Assembly (NCBI RefSeq): GCF_019049245.1
Contig: NZ_JAGMUK010000064.1
Coordinates: forward strand, 1 to 64,000
Length of the DNA: 64,000 nt
Source of the DNA: Streptomyces sp. AC555_RSS877
GTDB taxonomy: Bacteria > Actinomycetota > Actinomycetes > Streptomycetales > Streptomycetaceae
Direction of reading: 5' to 3'
The position numbers were made by a program, and so were the translations under genes. The notes below the pieces were generated by a model. It did not search any database, was not told the DNA's origin, and saw nothing but the letters and a program-made list of their open reading frames with translations. The first letter of the stretch is position 1, and every line of letters starts with the position of its first letter. Below, in pieces: positions 9,301-17,140 of this stretch.

Positions 9301-9647
9301 CACTGGCACCCGAGACGACCGACCTGAAGATCCAACTGAAGCTGGCCGACAGCTGGTTCACGGTCTGCGACCTGAGCGTGCTGCTGCCGGGCCGCGGAGT
9401 GGCGGCACTGCTGCCCGACGGCCACCAGGTCGCCCTCTTCCGCGACCGCGCCGGCTCCCTGTACGCCATCGACAACCGCGACCCGTTCAGCGGTGCGGCG
9501 GTCCTCTCCCGCGGCCTGCTCGGCGCGCTGCAGGGCCGCCCGTTCGTCGCCTCCCCCCTGCTGAAGCAGCGGTTCGACCTGGAGTCGGGGCAGTGCCTGG
9601 ACGACGAGGCGGTGCGGATCGCGACGTACGAGGTACGGACCTCGTAA
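9297..9647 (+). CDS. nirD: Nitrite reductase small subunit
   Basis: A Rieske-fold protein of 116 aa that pairs with NirB. The fold is visible (VALFRDRAGSLYAIDNRDPF, then SPLLKQRFDLESGQCLDD), but the Cys-His pairs that hold a [2Fe-2S] cluster in true Rieske proteins are absent. That absence is normal for NirD. The ATG overlaps the end of nirB (ATGA). It closes the three-gene operon. Confidence 0.94.
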   Translation: MTLAPETTDLKIQLKLADSWFTVCDLSVLLPGRGVAALLPDGHQVALFRDRAGSLYAIDNRDPFSGAAVLSRGLLGALQGRPFVASPLLKQRFDLESGQCLDDEAVRIATYEVRTS

Positions 9648-9656
9648 GCGACTTTC

Positions 9657-9686
9657 TTGACTGGTCGTTCCAACTACATCTAGGCT
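9657..9686 (+). promoter_or_regulatory. Leaderless promoter and operator of the TetR gene
   Basis: TTGACT (9657-9662), an 18-bp spacer and TAGGCT (9681-9686) form a good housekeeping promoter. Transcription would begin about at 9693-9694, which is the GTG itself, so the mRNA is probably leaderless. The -35 region is part of TTGACTGGTCGTTCCAA, which matches the candidate operator before the SDR gene at most positions. Autorepression is therefore likely. Confidence 0.7.
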
Positions 9687-9693
9687 CCTGGAC

Positions 9694-10278
9694 GTGGCCA
9701 GGACCAAGGAGTTCGATCCCGAAGCCGCGCTGCAGTCAGCTCTCGAGCTGTTCTGGCGGCGCGGCTTCGAGGCGACGTCGATGTCCGACCTGGTCGAGCA
9801 CCTGGGCATCGGACGCGCCAGCATCTACGCCACCTTCGGCAACAAGCACGAGCTGTACCTGAAGGCACTGGACCGCTACGAGCGAGCGGGGCTGACCCGG
9901 ATCGTGCGGGAGCTGTCCCAGCCGGGCCCGGCGCTGCCGGCCGTGCGGGCGGTCGTACGGCGTTATGCGGCCGAGTCGGCCGCGGAGGACCTGCGCCTGC
10001 TCGGCTGCATGGTCACCAACACCGCCACCGAACTCGCCCCGCACGACCCGGCCGCCGCACGGCAGGTCGAACGCAACTGGGACCAGCTGGAGACCGTCCT
10101 GCACACGGCACTGGTCCGCGCCCAGGCCCAGGGCGAGCTGCCCGCCGGCCGCGATCCGCTCACCCTCGCCCGCATGCTGCTGGTGCTGCTGCAGGGCCTG
10201 CGGGTGACCGGCAAGGCGTCCTCGGACCCAGCACGCGTCCGGGACGCGGCGGAACAGGCACTGACACTGCTCGACTGA
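9694..10278 (+). CDS. TetR family transcriptional regulator
   Basis: A 194-aa repressor with the TetR helix-turn-helix at residues 9-55 (ALELFWRRGFEATSMSDLVE, then IGRASIYATFGNKHELYLKAL) and a helical ligand-binding domain. It is followed after a perfect terminator by a short-chain dehydrogenase that carries a similar operator. It probably represses itself and that gene and is released by a substrate of the enzyme. No ribosome binding site is present, consistent with the leaderless promoter. Its ligand is unknown. Confidence 0.92.
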   Translation: MARTKEFDPEAALQSALELFWRRGFEATSMSDLVEHLGIGRASIYATFGNKHELYLKALDRYERAGLTRIVRELSQPGPALPAVRAVVRRYAAESAAEDLRLLGCMVTNTATELAPHDPAAARQVERNWDQLETVLHTALVRAQAQGELPAGRDPLTLARMLLVLLQGLRVTGKASSDPARVRDAAEQALTLLD

Positions 10279-10282
10279 CCAC

Positions 10283-10303
10283 GGCCCTCCACGAGGGCCT
10301 TTT
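10283..10303 (+). terminator. Rho-independent terminator after the TetR gene
   Basis: A perfect 7-bp stem GGCCCTC/GAGGGCC with a 3-base loop is followed directly by TTTT. It lies five bases after the stop codon and separates the TetR gene from the SDR gene. Confidence 0.85.
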
Positions 10304-10315
10304 CTCACGACCTCA

Positions 10316-10336
10316 TACTGAACCGATCGGTCAATA
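10316..10336. promoter_or_regulatory. Candidate TetR-type operator before the SDR gene
   Basis: ACCGATCGGT (10322-10331) is a perfect 10-bp palindrome. Read on the minus strand, the wider site TTGACCGATCGGTTCAG aligns with the site at the TetR promoter at 12 of the first 16 positions. It lies 12 bp before the ATG of the SDR gene. Confidence 0.65.
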
Positions 10337-10347
10337 AAGGGGAACTC

Positions 10348-11115
10348 ATGACCACCGCTCGCTTCACCGGCAGAACCGCCCTCGCCACCGGCGCCGGCTC
10401 CGGCATCGGACGGGCCGTCGCCCTCGCCTTCGCCGCCGAGGGCGCGAACCTCGTCGTGGCGGGGCGGCGGCAGGAGCCGCTCGACGAGACGGTGACCCTC
10501 ATCGAGGCGGCGGGCGGCAAGGCGCTGGCCGTCACAGCGGACGTCTCCCGCGCCGCCGACGCCCAGGCCCTCGTGGCCGCCGCCGTCGACCACTTCGGCT
10601 CGCTCGACGTGGCGGTCAACAACGCGGGCGTCTTCCGCGGCGGAGCCCCGCTGGCCGACCTGTCCGAGGAGGACTGGCACACCCAGCTCGACACCAACGT
10701 CACCGGCGTGTTCCTCGCCCTCCGGGCCGAGATCCGCCAGATGCGCACCCAGCCGGCCGGCGGCGCGATCGTCAACATCGCCTCCGTGTTCGGCGTCCAC
10801 GCCCGCCATCCCGGAGCCGCCGCCTACGCCGCCTCCAAGGCCGCCGTCTCCGTCCTCACCAGGGGCGCCGCCCTCGACCACATCCGCGACGGCGTCCGCA
10901 TCAACGCGGTCAGCCCCGGCGCCGTCGACACCTCCATGTCCCTGGGCCCCGGCGAGACGGAGGCCGACCGCACCCAGCGGATGCGGGAGGCGGTCCCGCT
11001 CGGCCGTGTCTCCGCCACGGAGGAAGTGGCCGCCGCCGTCCTCCACCTGGCCTCGGACGCCGCCGCCTCGACGGTGGGCACGGACCTGGTGGTGGACAGC
11101 GGGGCGACGGCCTGA
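10348..11115 (+). CDS. Short-chain dehydrogenase/reductase
   Basis: A classical SDR of 255 aa. It has the cofactor loop TGAGSGIG (residues 14-21), NNAG at 91-94, catalytic Ser146 and the YAASK motif with Tyr160 and Lys164. The acidic or basic cofactor determinant AGRR at 38-41 suggests NADP(H). It is an NAD(P)-dependent alcohol/ketone oxidoreductase of unknown substrate. AAAGGGGAA precedes the ATG. The operator upstream ties it to the adjacent TetR regulator. Confidence 0.92.
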   Translation: MTTARFTGRTALATGAGSGIGRAVALAFAAEGANLVVAGRRQEPLDETVTLIEAAGGKALAVTADVSRAADAQALVAAAVDHFGSLDVAVNNAGVFRGGAPLADLSEEDWHTQLDTNVTGVFLALRAEIRQMRTQPAGGAIVNIASVFGVHARHPGAAAYAASKAAVSVLTRGAALDHIRDGVRINAVSPGAVDTSMSLGPGETEADRTQRMREAVPLGRVSATEEVAAAVLHLASDAAASTVGTDLVVDSGATA

Positions 11116-11194
11116 AGTACCGGCGACGGATGCTGGTGCTCGGCCCGGTCCACTAGGTCACGGTGGCCTGACCGGCCGAAGGACCGACCGCCGG

Positions 11195-12121
11195 TCACAC
11201 GGTCAGCCGGCCGCACGCCACCCCCGTCAGCTTCTCCGAGGCGGCCCACAGCCGCTCTCCCGCCCTGTCGTTGCACGTCCACGATGCCCGCCAGGACGGG
11301 CCCGGGCTCCCGCGCCACATCGCCCAGTGCGGGCCGGTGAAGGAGTCCGGGGAGACGTCGGGCGCGGTCGCGGCGTACAGGGTGGGCAGCGCGCCCGCCT
11401 CGGCGGACTGGGCGAAGAAGCGGTTGCCGACCTCCATGAACCGCTCGCCGGCCTTGCGGCCGGACATCCGGGGACCCGCGGTCTGGAGGTTGGTGGCGGC
11501 GTACCCGGGGTGCGCCGCCGCCGCGACGACGTCCGCGCCGTGGGCCGCCAGCCTGCGCGCCAGCTCGTGGGTGAAGAGCAGGTTGGCGGTCTTGGAGCGG
11601 GCGTAGGCGATCCAGCGCCGGTACCGGCGCTCGCTGTTGAGGTCGTTGATGTCGATGTTGGCCATCGAGTGCATCATGCTGGAGACGGTCACGACGCGCG
11701 CACCCGGCGTGGCGAGCAGCGCGGGCAGCAGCAGTCCGGTGAGCGCGAAGTGGCCAAGGTGGTTGACACCGAACTGCGTCTCGAACCCGTCCGCGGTCGT
11801 CCCGTACGGCAGCGCCATCACGCCCGCGTTGTTGACGAGCAGGTCGAGCCGGTCGTACGGGAAGGCAGCCGCGAACTGCCCTACGGAGGCGAGGTCCCCG
11901 AGGTCGAGCCGCGCGAACTCCACCTCCGCGCCCGGCACTTCGGTGGCGATCCGGTCCCCGGCGTCGGTGCCGCGTGCCTCGCTCCGGCAGGCCAGCACCA
12001 CCCGGGCGCCCCGGCGCGCCAGCTCCCGCGCGGCGGCGTACCCGATGCCGCTGTTGGACCCGGTGACCACGGCGACACGGCCGCGCTGATCGGGGATGTC
12101 CTTCTCGGTCCAGCCGGCCAT
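11195..12121 (-). CDS. Short-chain dehydrogenase, retinol-dehydrogenase-like
   Basis: A 308-aa SDR of the RDH/WW-oxidoreductase-like type, longer than the classical SDR before it. It has TGSNSGIG near residue 20, NNAGVM near 97 and the catalytic YARSK near 168. The N-terminus (WTEKDIPDQRGRVAVVTG) is typical of this subgroup. It is convergent with the previous SDR. The substrate is unknown. Members act on hydrophobic alcohols or aldehydes in other organisms. Confidence 0.9.
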   Translation of the reverse strand: MAGWTEKDIPDQRGRVAVVTGSNSGIGYAAARELARRGARVVLACRSEARGTDAGDRIATEVPGAEVEFARLDLGDLASVGQFAAAFPYDRLDLLVNNAGVMALPYGTTADGFETQFGVNHLGHFALTGLLLPALLATPGARVVTVSSMMHSMANIDINDLNSERRYRRWIAYARSKTANLLFTHELARRLAAHGADVVAAAAHPGYAATNLQTAGPRMSGRKAGERFMEVGNRFFAQSAEAGALPTLYAATAPDVSPDSFTGPHWAMWRGSPGPSWRASWTCNDRAGERLWAASEKLTGVACGRLTV

Positions 12122-12152
12122 GGCCGACCCTCCCTCCGCTGGCAGGTGGGGT

Positions 12153-13847
12153 TCAGCCTACGAGCGGGCGGCGCTCCAGGTAATCGTCCGGGAGAGGCCG
12201 CGTGTCCAGATAGAACCACTCGGCGCCGGGGCCGGGCGTGACGTCGGGCGCAGGCATGTCGGGCTCGGCCTCGGCGGGCACCGGCTTGACCGGTCCCGGC
12301 ATCAGCAGCTCCACCCGTACGCCGTTGCCCCGCTGCTGGGCCGTGAACTCCTCCACCTGGTTGCGGCAGGCGTGGTCCAGATGGGTCACGCCGGTCAGGT
12401 CGAGGCGGATCCTGGGCCTGCCCGAGGCCGCCGCGGCCTCCAGCGCCTCGATGACCTTCGGCAGCCGCAGGAAAGTCGCGTTCCCGGCCATGACGACCTT
12501 GGCGGCGTCCTCCTCGACGTGCTGCCGGATCACGGTCTGCGACATCCGCAGAGCGGCCAGCACGATGCCTGCGGCGAGCCCGACGAGCACGCCTTCGAGC
12601 AGCGCGGTCGCCACGATGACCAGCGTGGTGAGGGTCATCACCGCGAACTCGCCCCGGTCCTGGCGCCACATCTTCGGGAACTCCTCCGGCGCGAACAGCT
12701 TCCAGCCGCTGTGCACCAGCACCCCGGCCAGCACCGAGATCGGGATCAGGGCCAGGACCTGCGGCAGCAGCAGCGCGAAGGCGAGCAGCCACAGGCCGTG
12801 CAGGGTCCGGGAGAGCCGGGTCTTCGCGCCCGCCTGCACGTTCGCCGAACTGCGCGCGACCACCGCGGTGACCGGCAGGGCTCCCAGGACGCCCGCGACC
12901 GTGTTCCCCGCGCCCTGGGCGATGAGCTCGGTGTTGTAGCGGGTGCGCGGGCCGCTGTGCATACGGTCCACCGCGGCCGCCGTGAACAGGCTCTCCGCGG
13001 AGGCGATGACCGTGAAGGTGAGGATCGACGTGATGATCGCCGCATCGGCGAGCCCCGCGAACTGTTCCCCGCCGGGCACGTTCACCGCGGCGAGCAGATT
13101 GCCGACCTGGAGCGTCTTCACCTCCACACCGGGCAGCGCGGCGACCGCGATACCGATCCCCACGGCGACCAGCGCGGCCGGGACCTTCTTCACCGGCCCC
13201 GGCACCTTCTTCCACAGGAAGCTCAGCACGACGGTGACGACACCGAGCAGCGTGGCGATCATCGCCTGCCGGTCGGTGAGGATGTCGGCGAACAGCCCCG
13301 GGATCCCGGCCATGTTCTCGATCGGCGTGCCGGGCGCCTTGCCGTCGGCCATCGGGTACGCCTGGCTGAACATCAGCGGCAGCCCGATGCCGGCCAGCAT
13401 GCCCTGGACGACGGCGAGGGAGATCGCCTGGAACATGCGGCCCAGCCGTACGACACCGAGGACGATCTGCAGGATCCCCGAACCCAGCACGATCACGCCC
13501 AGCATGGCCACACCGTGCTCGGCGACGGTCTCGGCGACCAGCGCCGCCAGCCCCGCGGCCGGGCCGCTGACCTGGAGCGTGCTGCCCCGCACCGCGCCGA
13601 CCACCAGCCCGCCGATCACTCCGGAGATGATCCCCAGCTCGGCCGGCACACCGGAGGCGACGGCGACGCCGATGCAGAGCGGGAGGGCGACGAGGAAGAC
13701 GACGAGGGAGGCGGTGATCTCGGTGCCGAGGTCGGCCTTGGGGCCGGCTTTGCCCGTCGTCGCGCCCGCACTTCCGTCGGCCTTGCCCGTACTCGCGCCC
13801 GCACTCCGCAAGACGGCCCCCCGGCTGCGCGCATGCGCCCCGCTCAT
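12153..13847 (-). CDS. SulP (SLC26) family anion transporter
   Basis: A 564-aa membrane protein with about eleven hydrophobic segments from residue 35 on (EITASLVVFLVALPLCIGVA and onward) and a C-terminal cytoplasmic STAS-like domain (RIRLDLTGVTHLDHACRN). Its start codon overlaps the stop of the beta-carbonic anhydrase gene (ATGA). SulP proteins paired with carbonic anhydrase are thought to import bicarbonate, so bicarbonate/sulfate uptake is the likely role. The N-terminus has a low-complexity Ser/Ala/Gly-Lys tract (ASTGKADGSAGATTGKAGPK) in which two similar units appear. Confidence 0.9.
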   Translation of the reverse strand: MSGAHARSRGAVLRSAGASTGKADGSAGATTGKAGPKADLGTEITASLVVFLVALPLCIGVAVASGVPAELGIISGVIGGLVVGAVRGSTLQVSGPAAGLAALVAETVAEHGVAMLGVIVLGSGILQIVLGVVRLGRMFQAISLAVVQGMLAGIGLPLMFSQAYPMADGKAPGTPIENMAGIPGLFADILTDRQAMIATLLGVVTVVLSFLWKKVPGPVKKVPAALVAVGIGIAVAALPGVEVKTLQVGNLLAAVNVPGGEQFAGLADAAIITSILTFTVIASAESLFTAAAVDRMHSGPRTRYNTELIAQGAGNTVAGVLGALPVTAVVARSSANVQAGAKTRLSRTLHGLWLLAFALLLPQVLALIPISVLAGVLVHSGWKLFAPEEFPKMWRQDRGEFAVMTLTTLVIVATALLEGVLVGLAAGIVLAALRMSQTVIRQHVEEDAAKVVMAGNATFLRLPKVIEALEAAAASGRPRIRLDLTGVTHLDHACRNQVEEFTAQQRGNGVRVELLMPGPVKPVPAEAEPDMPAPDVTPGPGAEWFYLDTRPLPDDYLERRPLVG

Positions 13848-14464
13848 CCGGCGTGCACCCGGAAACGACCGTCGTCGTCGAGCTCGTACACCCGCCCGGT
13901 GTCGACCTCGTAGTACCAGCCGTGCAGCCGCAGCCGGCCCGCGTCGAGCCGTTGCCGTACCGCCGGGTGACTGCGCAGCGCGGCCAGCTGGTTGACGACG
14001 TTGTGCTGCGCCACGTCGGACAGCGACGGATCGTCGGAGGCGTCGGCGAGCATCGGAGCCAGTTCCGGGCGGGCCACCTCCAGCCAGGCACCCACGCCGG
14101 GCAGCGCGGCCAGGTCGTCGCCGGACTTCAGCGCGCCCATCGCTCCGCAGTGTGAGTGACCGCACACCACGACGTCCTGAACCCCGAGGACCTCCAGTGC
14201 GTACTCGATGGTGGCGGCCTCACCACCGGCCCCGGGCCGCCCGTACGACGGCACGATATTGCCCGCGTTCCGCAGCTCGAATATCTCTCCGGGCCGGGCG
14301 CCCGTGATGAGCGCGGGTATCACCCGGGAGTCCGAGCAGGTAATGAAGAGCGCCTCGGGATATTGCCCCTCGGCCAGTTTTCGGTATTCGCCGGGCTCGA
14401 ATTCGACCCGCTGTGTGAACGTGCGGGCGCGGTCCAGAAGTGCCTTCAACGATGCCTCCGTCAC
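13844..14464 (-). CDS. Beta-class carbonic anhydrase
   Basis: This enzyme interconverts carbon dioxide and bicarbonate. Counting from GTG 14464, the zinc ligands are Cys43, His103 and Cys106 (CSDSR at 43-47 and CGHSHCG at 101-107), with the Asp45/Arg47 dyad. GTG 14464 gives 206 aa, close to the usual length. The frame stays open to ATG 14602 (252 aa), but that extension has no family similarity that I recognise. The start is therefore uncertain. It is coupled to the SulP gene, which fits a bicarbonate supply unit. Confidence 0.88.
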   Translation of the reverse strand: MTEASLKALLDRARTFTQRVEFEPGEYRKLAEGQYPEALFITCSDSRVIPALITGARPGEIFELRNAGNIVPSYGRPGAGGEAATIEYALEVLGVQDVVVCGHSHCGAMGALKSGDDLAALPGVGAWLEVARPELAPMLADASDDPSLSDVAQHNVVNQLAALRSHPAVRQRLDAGRLRLHGWYYEVDTGRVYELDDDGRFRVHAG

Positions 14465-14644
14465 GGGAAGTTCGACCAGGTCACCCCACCGTAGGAGGAC
14501 GCGCCCCAGAGGAAGGTTAAGCAACGGCCAGAGCCCGGACAGGAATTGAACATTTCTTGTCGGGTCCCGTGCGTGCACGGTCATCTTGTAACGTGTCGAC
14601 ACCAGGGCAGGTAAATGCGGATCCGGGTGCCTGGATTCATAGCC

Positions 14645-14686
14645 GATTCCTGGTTCACGATTCCTGGTTCACGATTCACGGTTCAC
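14645..14686 (+). repeat. Six tandem 7-bp units before the OmpR-type regulator gene
   Basis: Reading in register from 14645, the units are GATTCCT, GGTTCAC, GATTCCT, GGTTCAC, GATTCAC and GGTTCAC. The consensus is G(A/G)TTC(A/C)(C/T). A further GATTCAT stands at 14634. The array ends 15 bp before the ATG of the regulator gene. Direct repeats of this kind suit winged-helix proteins of the OmpR type, so autoregulation is possible. Replication slippage is the alternative. Confidence 0.85.
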
Positions 14687-14701
14687 GGAGAGACGGGACG
14701 C

Positions 14702-15538
14702 ATGGGCCTACGAGTACTGCTCATCGAGGACGACGAGACGATCGCCGAACCGCTCACCGAGGGTCTCGGCCACTTCGGCCTGACGGTCGACCACGTCGCC
14801 ACCGGCACCGACGGCCTGAGAGGTCCGTACGGCGATGTCGTCCTGCTCGACCTCGGGCTGCCGGACATGGACGGCATCGACGTCTGCCGGGGCATCCGGC
14901 AGGTCTCCGACGTCCCCATCGTCATCCTCAGCGCCCGCGGGGAGGAGGCGGACCGCGTGCTGGGCCTGGAACTGGGCGCCGACGACTACCTGGCGAAACC
15001 GTTCAGCATGCGGGAGCTGGTGGCACGGGTGCGGGCGGTGACGCGACGGACACAGCGGACACAGGCGATGGCAGAGCAGGTACCCGCACCGGTGCCGGTG
15101 TCCGTACCGGTGCCGATGCCGTCGTACGACCGCGCGCCGGTCCCGCCGCCGGCCCCGCCGTACGAGCCCCCGCCCCCGCCGCCGTCGTCGTACGAACAGC
15201 CCGTCTCGGCGGCGCCCCCCGCCCCCGAACCCGGCCCTCTCGTCGTCGACCGCCGCACCCGTCAGGTCTGGGTAGGCGAGGCCCAAGTCGCCCTCACGCC
15301 GAAGGAGTTCGAGCTGCTCGCGCTGCTCACCGAGGACCCCGGCGCGGTCTACTCCCGGCAGCAGATCCTGGACCGGGTCTGGGATCCGCACTACGAGGGT
15401 CCGACCAAGACCCTCGACGTCCATGTCGCCGCCCTGCGAAGGAAGTTGGGCCACCCCGCCTGGATCCAGACGCTGCGCGGCGTCGGCTTCCGGCTGGCGG
15501 TGCACGGCGAGCCGAACGAGCGACTGGGTTCGACATGA
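14702..15538 (+). CDS. OmpR family response regulator with a long proline-rich linker
   Basis: A 278-aa regulator. The receiver domain has acidic residues at 10-11, phospho-acceptor Asp50 (VVLLDLGLPD) and Lys99 (LAKPFS). The winged-helix DNA-binding domain runs from about 180 to 275 (LTPKEFELLALL, TLDVHVAALRRKL). Between them, residues about 125-180 form an unusually long Pro/Val/Tyr-rich linker. ATG 14702 is chosen for the GGAGAG upstream and because the receiver starts directly after it. The stop overlaps the kinase start (ATGA). Confidence 0.93.
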   Translation: MGLRVLLIEDDETIAEPLTEGLGHFGLTVDHVATGTDGLRGPYGDVVLLDLGLPDMDGIDVCRGIRQVSDVPIVILSARGEEADRVLGLELGADDYLAKPFSMRELVARVRAVTRRTQRTQAMAEQVPAPVPVSVPVPMPSYDRAPVPPPAPPYEPPPPPPSSYEQPVSAAPPAPEPGPLVVDRRTRQVWVGEAQVALTPKEFELLALLTEDPGAVYSRQQILDRVWDPHYEGPTKTLDVHVAALRRKLGHPAWIQTLRGVGFRLAVHGEPNERLGST

Positions 15539-17073
15539 CCCGTCGTCTCCTGTTCAGCTACCTCACCCTCGCCGCACTCGTCCTGCTCTGCCTGGAGATC
15601 CCGCTCGGCTTCGTGTACTCGCGGGGCGAGCGGGAGCGGGTGGTCAACGCGGCGAAGGACGAGGCCGAGTCGGTCTCCGCGTACGCCGCCCTGTCCCTCG
15701 CCGCCGGCCGCGCGGAGCAGGACCTGCCGGCCCGGGTGGCCCACTGCGCCGAACGCATCGGCGGGAAGGTGGTGGTCGTCGACGAGTCGGGCACACCGCT
15801 CGCCACCTCGCACCTGCTGGCCCCGGACGCGTCCCGCGCCCTGATGTCCCGCCCCGGCATCACGGCCGCCCTGCGAGGCGACTCCACGGTGGACGTCCGC
15901 ACCTCCACCATCGGCGGGGTGGAGTACCTGTCGGTGGCCGCGCCCGTAGGCCAGGGCGTACGGCCGGAGGGTGCCGTATGGCTCACGCTCCCGACCCGCA
16001 TGGTCCACGAACGCGTCCACCACGTATGGCTGTTGCTCGCCGTGGGCGGACTCGGCGTGCTCACCGCGGTCACCTTCGTCGGCTTCGGCATCGCCCGCTG
16101 GACCGGCCGCCCCATCCGTGAACTGGAGCGCGCAACCCACGAGTTGGCGGGTGGAGGCCGCGTCCAGCCCGTGACCGTCACCAAGGGCCCGCCCGAAGTC
16201 CGCAGCCTGGCCGCCGCGTTCAACCGCACGGCGGCCCGCCTCGCCCATCTCCTCGACTCCCAGCACGCCTTCGCCGGCGAGGCCTCGCACCAGCTGAAGA
16301 CACCGCTCGCGGCCCTGCGCCTGCGCCTGGAGAACCTGGAACCGAACGTCACCGCCCGCGGCCGGACCAGCCTCACCGCCGCCGTCACCGAGACGGACCG
16401 CCTCTCCCGCATGGTCGAGGGTCTGCTGGCCATGGCGCGACTGGAGGAACACGCGGCCACACCCGGCCCGACCGACATCGGCGCGGTCTGCGCGGAGCGC
16501 CACCACACCTGGGCGCCGCTCTTCGACCGGCAGAACGTGTCCCTGGTCCTGTTCGCGGGCAGCGTCGGACCGGTGCTGGCGCTGCCGGGGTCCATCGAAC
16601 AGATTCTGGACAACCTCCTGTCCAACGCCCTGCGGGCCTCCCCACCCGACACCACCGTCACCATCGAACTCCGCCTCCACGTCCCCGCCCGCCGCGCCCT
16701 GCGCGACGCCCGCCCCTGCTGGGTCGACCTCCACATCACCGACGAGGGCCCCGGCATGACCCCCGACCAGCGCGCCCGCGCCTTCGACCGCTTCTGGCGC
16801 GCACCGGGCGCCCCCAAGGGCGGCACGGGCCTCGGCCTCTCCCTCGTCCAACGCCTCGCCCACGCGGGCGGCGGCGAGGCGAGCGTGCGCGCGGCGGCGA
16901 CGGGGGGGCTGGACGCGGTGGTGCGGCTGCCGTCGGCGGAACCCCTGGCCGGCCATGCACCGGGCAGTGCCGCCCAGCGAGGCAGAGAGCTGCTGGCACT
17001 GCACGTTGCTGGTCATGTACACCGCGCCTCCGCTTCACAGCCCGTCCACAGGCAGTCCATCCCGCGCCCCTAG
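15535..17073 (+). CDS. Sensor histidine kinase
   Basis: The membrane-bound partner of the preceding regulator, 512 aa. There are two transmembrane segments (residues about 7-27 and 163-187) around an extracytoplasmic domain, then HAMP, then the phospho-acceptor His252 in GEASHQLKTPL. The ATPase has the N box LDNLLSNALRA, the G1 box DEGPGM and the G2 box GTGLGLSLV. A Cys in the sensor domain is not obviously paired. The last 40 residues are an unconserved tail. The stop codon TAG is also the first half of the -10 element (TAGGGT) of the next gene. Confidence 0.93.
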   Translation: MTRRLLFSYLTLAALVLLCLEIPLGFVYSRGERERVVNAAKDEAESVSAYAALSLAAGRAEQDLPARVAHCAERIGGKVVVVDESGTPLATSHLLAPDASRALMSRPGITAALRGDSTVDVRTSTIGGVEYLSVAAPVGQGVRPEGAVWLTLPTRMVHERVHHVWLLLAVGGLGVLTAVTFVGFGIARWTGRPIRELERATHELAGGGRVQPVTVTKGPPEVRSLAAAFNRTAARLAHLLDSQHAFAGEASHQLKTPLAALRLRLENLEPNVTARGRTSLTAAVTETDRLSRMVEGLLAMARLEEHAATPGPTDIGAVCAERHHTWAPLFDRQNVSLVLFAGSVGPVLALPGSIEQILDNLLSNALRASPPDTTVTIELRLHVPARRALRDARPCWVDLHITDEGPGMTPDQRARAFDRFWRAPGAPKGGTGLGLSLVQRLAHAGGGEASVRAAATGGLDAVVRLPSAEPLAGHAPGSAAQRGRELLALHVAGHVHRASASQPVHRQSIPRP

Positions 17074-17076
17074 GGT
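17033..17076 (+). promoter_or_regulatory. PHO-box-like direct repeats and promoter of the PhoX-like gene
   Basis: Three 11-bp direct repeats, CTTCACAGCCC (17033), GTCCACAGGCA (17044) and GTCCATCCCGC (17055), resemble the GTTCACC core and 11-bp spacing of Streptomyces PhoP boxes. They end five bases before TAGGGT (17071-17076), a plausible -10. They thus cover the -35 region, as in PhoP-activated promoters. The site lies inside the 3' end of the kinase gene. Confidence 0.6.
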
Positions 17077-17140
17077 CCGTGACCGCGCCACCCCGCCGCC
17101 GAACCGGTGGCGGGCGGTCACGACACACCTTGGAGCAAGC

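Noticed and set aside
6532..9309. A 925-codon open frame on the minus strand opposite nirB
   Set aside because: It is the mirror frame of nirB caused by high third-position GC. It shows no domain and has Gly/Ala/Arg/Asp-rich composition typical of shadow frames.
12153..14165. A longer, 670-residue form of the SulP protein starting inside the carbonic anhydrase gene
   Set aside because: The extra 106 residues are Arg-rich shadow sequence. The ATG at 13847 overlaps the previous stop and gives a normal N-terminus.
14557..15534. A frame that would extend the histidine kinase N-terminus through the regulator gene
   Set aside because: It is the shadow of the regulator. The kinase ATG at 15535 overlaps the regulator stop and begins a membrane segment.
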